Positions 61,286 through 64,000 of a stretch of DNA of 64,000 bases are shown here, one piece after another. Where the stretch lies: the NCBI RefSeq assembly GCF_012911015.1, contig NZ_WVVV01000012.1:51710-115709 (forward strand). The letters are read 5' to 3'. The notes under the pieces are model-generated. The model did no database searches. It worked only from the letters and a program-made list of their open reading frames with translations, and was not told the DNA's origin. Each line of letters opens with the position of its first letter. Position 1 is the stretch's first letter. A program made the translations under genes and the position numbers. This stretch comes from Chelativorans sp. ZYF759 (GTDB lineage Bacteria > Pseudomonadota > Alphaproteobacteria > Rhizobiales > Rhizobiaceae).

Positions 61286-61383
61286 CTTCCCGGCTTGTTG
61301 GGGACGGGGGCCGGGAAGCAGCCGGCGGCTTGGGGGACGGGGTCAAGCCGGGGCAATCGTGCGGCCTGCCGGGGAAGCAGGCC
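61286..61383. repeat. Three consecutive stem-loops in the rnhB upstream spacer
   Basis: Perfect stems: CTTCCCGGC/GCCGGGAAG (61286-61318), CGGCTTG/CAAGCCG (61326-61350) and GGCCTGC/GCAGGCC (61363-61383). They fill most of the 154-base gap between the radical SAM gene stop and the rnhB start, on the minus strand. The last could end the radical SAM transcript, though it lacks a T tract. Confidence 0.5.
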
Positions 61384-61397
61384 GATCAGGGATTTTG

Positions 61398-62552
61398 CTA
61401 GAGAAGCTCCAACTGTCTGGCCTCGCCATGAAGCGGGACGAAAAGATCCGTGCGCAGGCTCTGCTTGCGCTGATTGAGGCCGAGACGCCGCGCGGCCATC
61501 TCGAAGCGCCGGCCGATCTGCCAGGCATAGGGCCCCGCACCCTTCATGCGCTTGCCCCATTCGGCATCGTAATCCTTGCCGCCGCGCATCGAGCGCACCA
61601 GGGACAGGACGTGGCGGTAACGGTCGGGATAGTTGCGCAGCAACCAGTCCTTGAAGAGGGGGCTCACCTCGAGCGGCAGGCGCAGGATGACATAGCCTGC
61701 TTCCCGCGCGCCGGCCGCGCGCGCCGAATCCAGGATGCGCTCCATCTCGTGGTCGTTGAGGCCGGGAATTACGGGGGCCACCATGACCGAGACCGGGATG
61801 CCGGCTTCGTGCAGCTTGCGCATGGCTTCCAGTCGGCGCGGGGGCGCGGAGGTGCGCGGCTCCATCGTGCGGGCCAGCCGCCGGTCGAGCGTGGTCACCG
61901 ACAGCGCCACCTTGACCAGCCCCTTGGCCGCCATGCGCGACAGGATGTCGATATCGCGCGTCACGAGGGCCGACTTGGTGACGATGCCCACGGGGTGGTC
62001 ATGCGCCTCCAGAACCTCGAGAAGCTGGCGCATGATGCGCCAGGTCTTTTCGATCGGCTGGTAGGGATCCGTGTTGGTGCCGATCGCGATGGTGCGCGGC
62101 ACGTAGCCCTTCTTCCCCAGCTCGCGTTCCAGGAGTCGCGGCGCGTCCGGCTTGGCGAAGAGCTTGGCCTCGAAGTCGAGCCCCGGGGACATGCCCATAT
62201 AGGCGTGTGTCGGCCGGGCGAAACAATAGATGCAGCCGTGCTCGCAACCGCGATAGGGGTTGATCGAACGGTCGAAGGAAATGTCGGGCGAGCTGTTGCG
62301 GGTGATGATGCTGCGCGGACGCTCGACCTGCACCTCGGTCTTGAAGGGGGGCAGTTCTTCCAGGCTGTCCCAGCCATCGTCGAAGACATGCCGCGAAATC
62401 GGCTCGTAGCGGCCTGACGGGTTGATGCCGGCGCCTCGGCCGCGACGCCGCTCATTGCCGACGCGGATGCCGCTGTTCTCGATCATGAGATTGGCCATGG
62501 ATGCACCGCCTTCCTTGAAAGCGGCAACGTCGGCAGTGTTGATCGGTTCCAT
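61398..62552 (-). CDS. PA0069-family radical SAM protein (spore photoproduct lyase-like)
   Basis: A 384-residue radical SAM enzyme with the CxxxCxxC cluster motif as CEHGCIYCFARPTH near residue 108. The remainder (DFEAKLFAKPDAPRLLERELG, IGTNTDPYQPIEKTW, VTKSALVTRDIDIL) matches the PA0069 family, related to spore photoproduct lyase. Substrate unknown. ATG 62552 with GGAG nine bases upstream was chosen. A perfect SOS box lies 68 bases upstream, suggesting LexA control. Confidence 0.87.
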   Translation of the reverse strand: MEPINTADVAAFKEGGASMANLMIENSGIRVGNERRRGRGAGINPSGRYEPISRHVFDDGWDSLEELPPFKTEVQVERPRSIITRNSSPDISFDRSINPYRGCEHGCIYCFARPTHAYMGMSPGLDFEAKLFAKPDAPRLLERELGKKGYVPRTIAIGTNTDPYQPIEKTWRIMRQLLEVLEAHDHPVGIVTKSALVTRDIDILSRMAAKGLVKVALSVTTLDRRLARTMEPRTSAPPRRLEAMRKLHEAGIPVSVMVAPVIPGLNDHEMERILDSARAAGAREAGYVILRLPLEVSPLFKDWLLRNYPDRYRHVLSLVRSMRGGKDYDAEWGKRMKGAGPYAWQIGRRFEMAARRLGLNQRKQSLRTDLFVPLHGEARQLELL

Positions 62553-62619
62553 GCGGCCCATCTCCGTCGGGTGTGAGCGAATCGTCCCTTCGATGAATCT
62601 ATTCCTATCGGCCAAATGG

Positions 62620-62634
62620 GAACATAGCAAGAAC
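62620..62634 (-). promoter_or_regulatory. LexA (SOS) box upstream of the radical SAM gene
   Basis: GAAC-ATAGCAA-GAAC on the plus strand, i.e. GTTC-N7-GTTC on the minus strand, the alphaproteobacterial LexA consensus, flanked by AT-rich bases as in known boxes. It overlaps a -35-like TTGCTA (62625-62630) for minus-strand transcription. Confidence 0.82.
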
Positions 62635-62694
62635 AAATCCGGTGCTGCAGCGCAGCACTGGCGTTCGCGGCCTGTATACGGTATTCGACTAGCC

Positions 62695-63192
62695 ATGCTG
62701 AGCGTGGTGATACAGACGCACAATGACGAGGATTCCCTGGCCCGGACGCTGGCCTCGCTCGTCTCGGCTTCCGTGGAGGGGGTCGTTCGCGAGGTGATCG
62801 TCTGTGACGGCGGCTCGACCGACCGCACCCATCTGGTCGCCGACCATACCGGCTGCCAGTTCATCGCCGGGGGGCTGTCGGCCGGCATCGGCAAGGCACG
62901 CAGCGATTGGCTGCTGTTCCTGAAGCCCGGCACCCGTCTGGCGGATGGCTGGATGGCCGAGGTCGTCGACCATATCGCCCGTGGCCGCGGACCGGCCCGT
63001 TTCACCCGCTCGCGCGGTTCGCGCCCGCCGATCCTCAGCAGGCTGTTCTTCCTGCCACGCTCGCGTTTCGACGGTCTGGTGATCGAGAAGGCACGCGCCC
63101 AGGCGCTGGCGCGCGGCAACGAGGATGCTGCCTGGCTGGCACGCAAGGTCTCGGCGCGGCGTCTGGCGGGCGAGATCCACCTGCCGGCGTGA
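62695..63192 (+). CDS. Small glycosyltransferase-fold (GT-A) protein
   Basis: A 165-residue protein with a GT2-like N-terminal half: MLSVVIQTHNDEDSLARTLA, VCDGGSTDRT and LLFLKPGTRLADGW. The C-terminal acceptor region of full glycosyltransferases is missing, so it may be a minimal enzyme or non-catalytic. No ribosome-binding site is visible before the ATG. Divergent from the SOS-boxed radical SAM gene. Confidence 0.75.
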   Translation: MLSVVIQTHNDEDSLARTLASLVSASVEGVVREVIVCDGGSTDRTHLVADHTGCQFIAGGLSAGIGKARSDWLLFLKPGTRLADGWMAEVVDHIARGRGPARFTRSRGSRPPILSRLFFLPRSRFDGLVIEKARAQALARGNEDAAWLARKVSARRLAGEIHLPA

Positions 63193-63372
63193 ACGACGAC
63201 GGTTCTTGTCCGACCGCGCTCAACATGCCTCGTTTTCATCCCTGCCATCGCCACGCCCTCTCATGAAAGGGAGGGTGGAGTCGAAAAAGCCCCCACCACC
63301 ACGCCTCGTGTGCGACCGCCGGCCGGGTCCCCGCTGCTGACGCACCGTCCCGGCGTTCGCTGGCCTTCCATC

Positions 63373-63650
63373 GTGCCACTGGCACGCTGGATTTGCCTTC
63401 GGCAAACCGGCCGCTCACCCCCCCGTGAACGGGGGAGGATTGGGCGCAGACGGGCGCGACGGCTTGATCCTCCCCTGCGAAGCGGGGGAGGGGGACCATG
63501 CGCAGCATGGTGGAGGGGGCGCCCTGCACCACCCTTGACGGGACAGCCGCAACACAGTTGCCGAGTGAAGTAGCTCCACCTCCATTGCCGGGGCCGACCC
63601 CCTCACCGCCTCGCTGCGCTCGGCACCTCTCCCCCTCAAGCGGGGAGAGG
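63373..63650. repeat. Rhizobial-type palindromic intergenic repeat cluster
   Basis: A gene-free stretch (63193-63661) packed with hairpins: CGTGCCACTGGCACG (63373-63387), TTTGCC-TTC-GGCAAA (about 63393-63407), CCCCC-GTGAAC-GGGGG (about 63420-63435), CTCCCC/GGGGAG (63470-63490), ACCATG-CGCAG-CATGGT (63495-63511) and CTCTCCCC/GGGGAGAG (63627-63649). Such GGGGAG-rich mosaic repeats occur in many copies in rhizobial genomes (RIME-like); identity is by resemblance only. Confidence 0.6.
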
Positions 63651-63661
63651 ATGGGGGGCTG

Positions 63662-64000
63662 TCACGACGTGTCGGGGGTTTCCAGCGCGTGGAGCGCCAG
63701 CGAATGGGCGTGCGCGAGGATCTCGTCGATCTCGCGGACATTTGGGGGATGGGCGGCGGCGGGGTCGTAGCGGTAGAGCCGGCCGCCGGGCGGCACGCGT
63801 CGGATGGGCAGGCGGGCCGTCTGGCGGCGTGCCTTCCAGCGGGCGAAGCGCTTGGCCTGGCCGGGGAGATCGTCAAGCGCCGCGGCAAGGGCTGCGAGGC
63901 GCTGGGTCAGGCGCGTGGCGCTGATGAGGTCGTCGGAGGAAGGTGGCGGCGGAAGCGGTGCGGGTTCGGTCACGCCGGGCACGACAATGCGCGGGGCGGC
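63662..64000 (-). CDS. Hypothetical protein, C-terminal part (gene continues beyond the window)
   Basis: Not recognised. The frame remains open to the window edge, so the N-terminus is outside; about 112 C-terminal residues are visible, proline-rich at first (VTEPAPLPPPPSSDD), then helical with basic character (RLTQRLAALAAALDD, RFARWKARRQ) and ending near HSLALHALETPDTS. A start at GTG 63982 would also be possible. Confidence 0.5.
   Translation of the reverse strand, partial: AAPRIVVPGVTEPAPLPPPPSSDDLISATRLTQRLAALAAALDDLPGQAKRFARWKARRQTARLPIRRVPPGGRLYRYDPAAAHPPNVREIDEILAHAHSLALHALETPDTS

Overview
The window is a GC-rich chromosomal segment of an alphaproteobacterium, most likely a member of the Hyphomicrobiales (Rhizobiales) near Mesorhizobium, Nitratireductor or Chelativorans. 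This placement is inferred from gene content and order: a split F-type ATPase with an F0-only operon (atpI-atpB-atpE-b'-b) followed by rnhB and a PA0069-type radical SAM gene, class I lysyl-tRNA synthetase, a PodJ-like polarity protein, HrcA/CIRCE-type groESL, a GTTC-N7-GTTC SOS box and rhizobial-style palindromic intergenic repeats. No phage, transposon, plasmid or CRISPR module was seen; nearly all of the DNA is ordinary, densely packed chromosome.

Layout. 1-2.5 kb: 3' end of proX, then a DMT exporter and a nitronate monooxygenase on the minus strand. 2.6-9.6 kb: a membrane protein of unknown role and the four-gene ligase-associated DNA repair module (ATP-dependent ligase, MBL-fold exonuclease, Lhr-like helicase, PdeM phosphoesterase). 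9.6-15.1 kb: TIGR02186 protein, TSUP exporter and the PodJ-like protein. 15.5-23.2 kb: a MerR regulator and a beta-oxidation operon (two acyl-CoA dehydrogenases, thiolase, hydratase/3-hydroxyacyl-CoA dehydrogenase) plus a thioesterase. 23.3-28.8 kb: small toxin-antitoxin pair, P-loop ATPase, S24 repressor, nuclease-fold protein, lysK, TerB-like protein, solute-binding protein. 29-35.2 kb: processive-type glycosyltransferase, PPK2 and a reduced phoR-X-phoU locus with a PHO box. 35.2-37.4 kb: groESL with CIRCE. 37.6-49 kb: guaB and guaA flanking a degenerate-looking tRNA gene, a peroxide-defence cluster (di-heme peroxidase with an FNR-type promoter, MAPEG, OxyR, KatG), an RsmB-family methyltransferase, TspO, a thioesterase and a nucleosidase. 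49-57.6 kb: FAD oxidoreductase, MFS transporter, deacetylase-like protein, NnrU, YfgM-like protein, Der GTPase, SleB-type wall hydrolase. 57.8-64 kb: F0 operon, rnhB, SOS-boxed radical SAM gene, small glycosyltransferase, a repeat-rich spacer and one gene cut by the window end.

How the parts work together. The MerR gene sits just upstream of the fatty-acid operon, and an identical 20-bp palindrome lies in front of that operon and in front of the distant nitronate monooxygenase gene, which suggests a small shared regulon. The ligase module forms a self-contained repair unit. The peroxidase, catalase-peroxidase and OxyR genes give periplasmic and cytoplasmic peroxide defence. The pho genes keep a sensor and PhoU, but pstSCAB and phoB are not in this window.

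The strongest second-look items are the tRNA-like gene with an 8-nt anticodon loop lacking U33, the perfect SOS box in front of the radical SAM gene, the well-spaced FNR-type and PHO-type promoters, and the MerR-linked twin operators. Start codons were chosen by eye from ribosome-binding sites and family starts; several are uncertain and are marked so.
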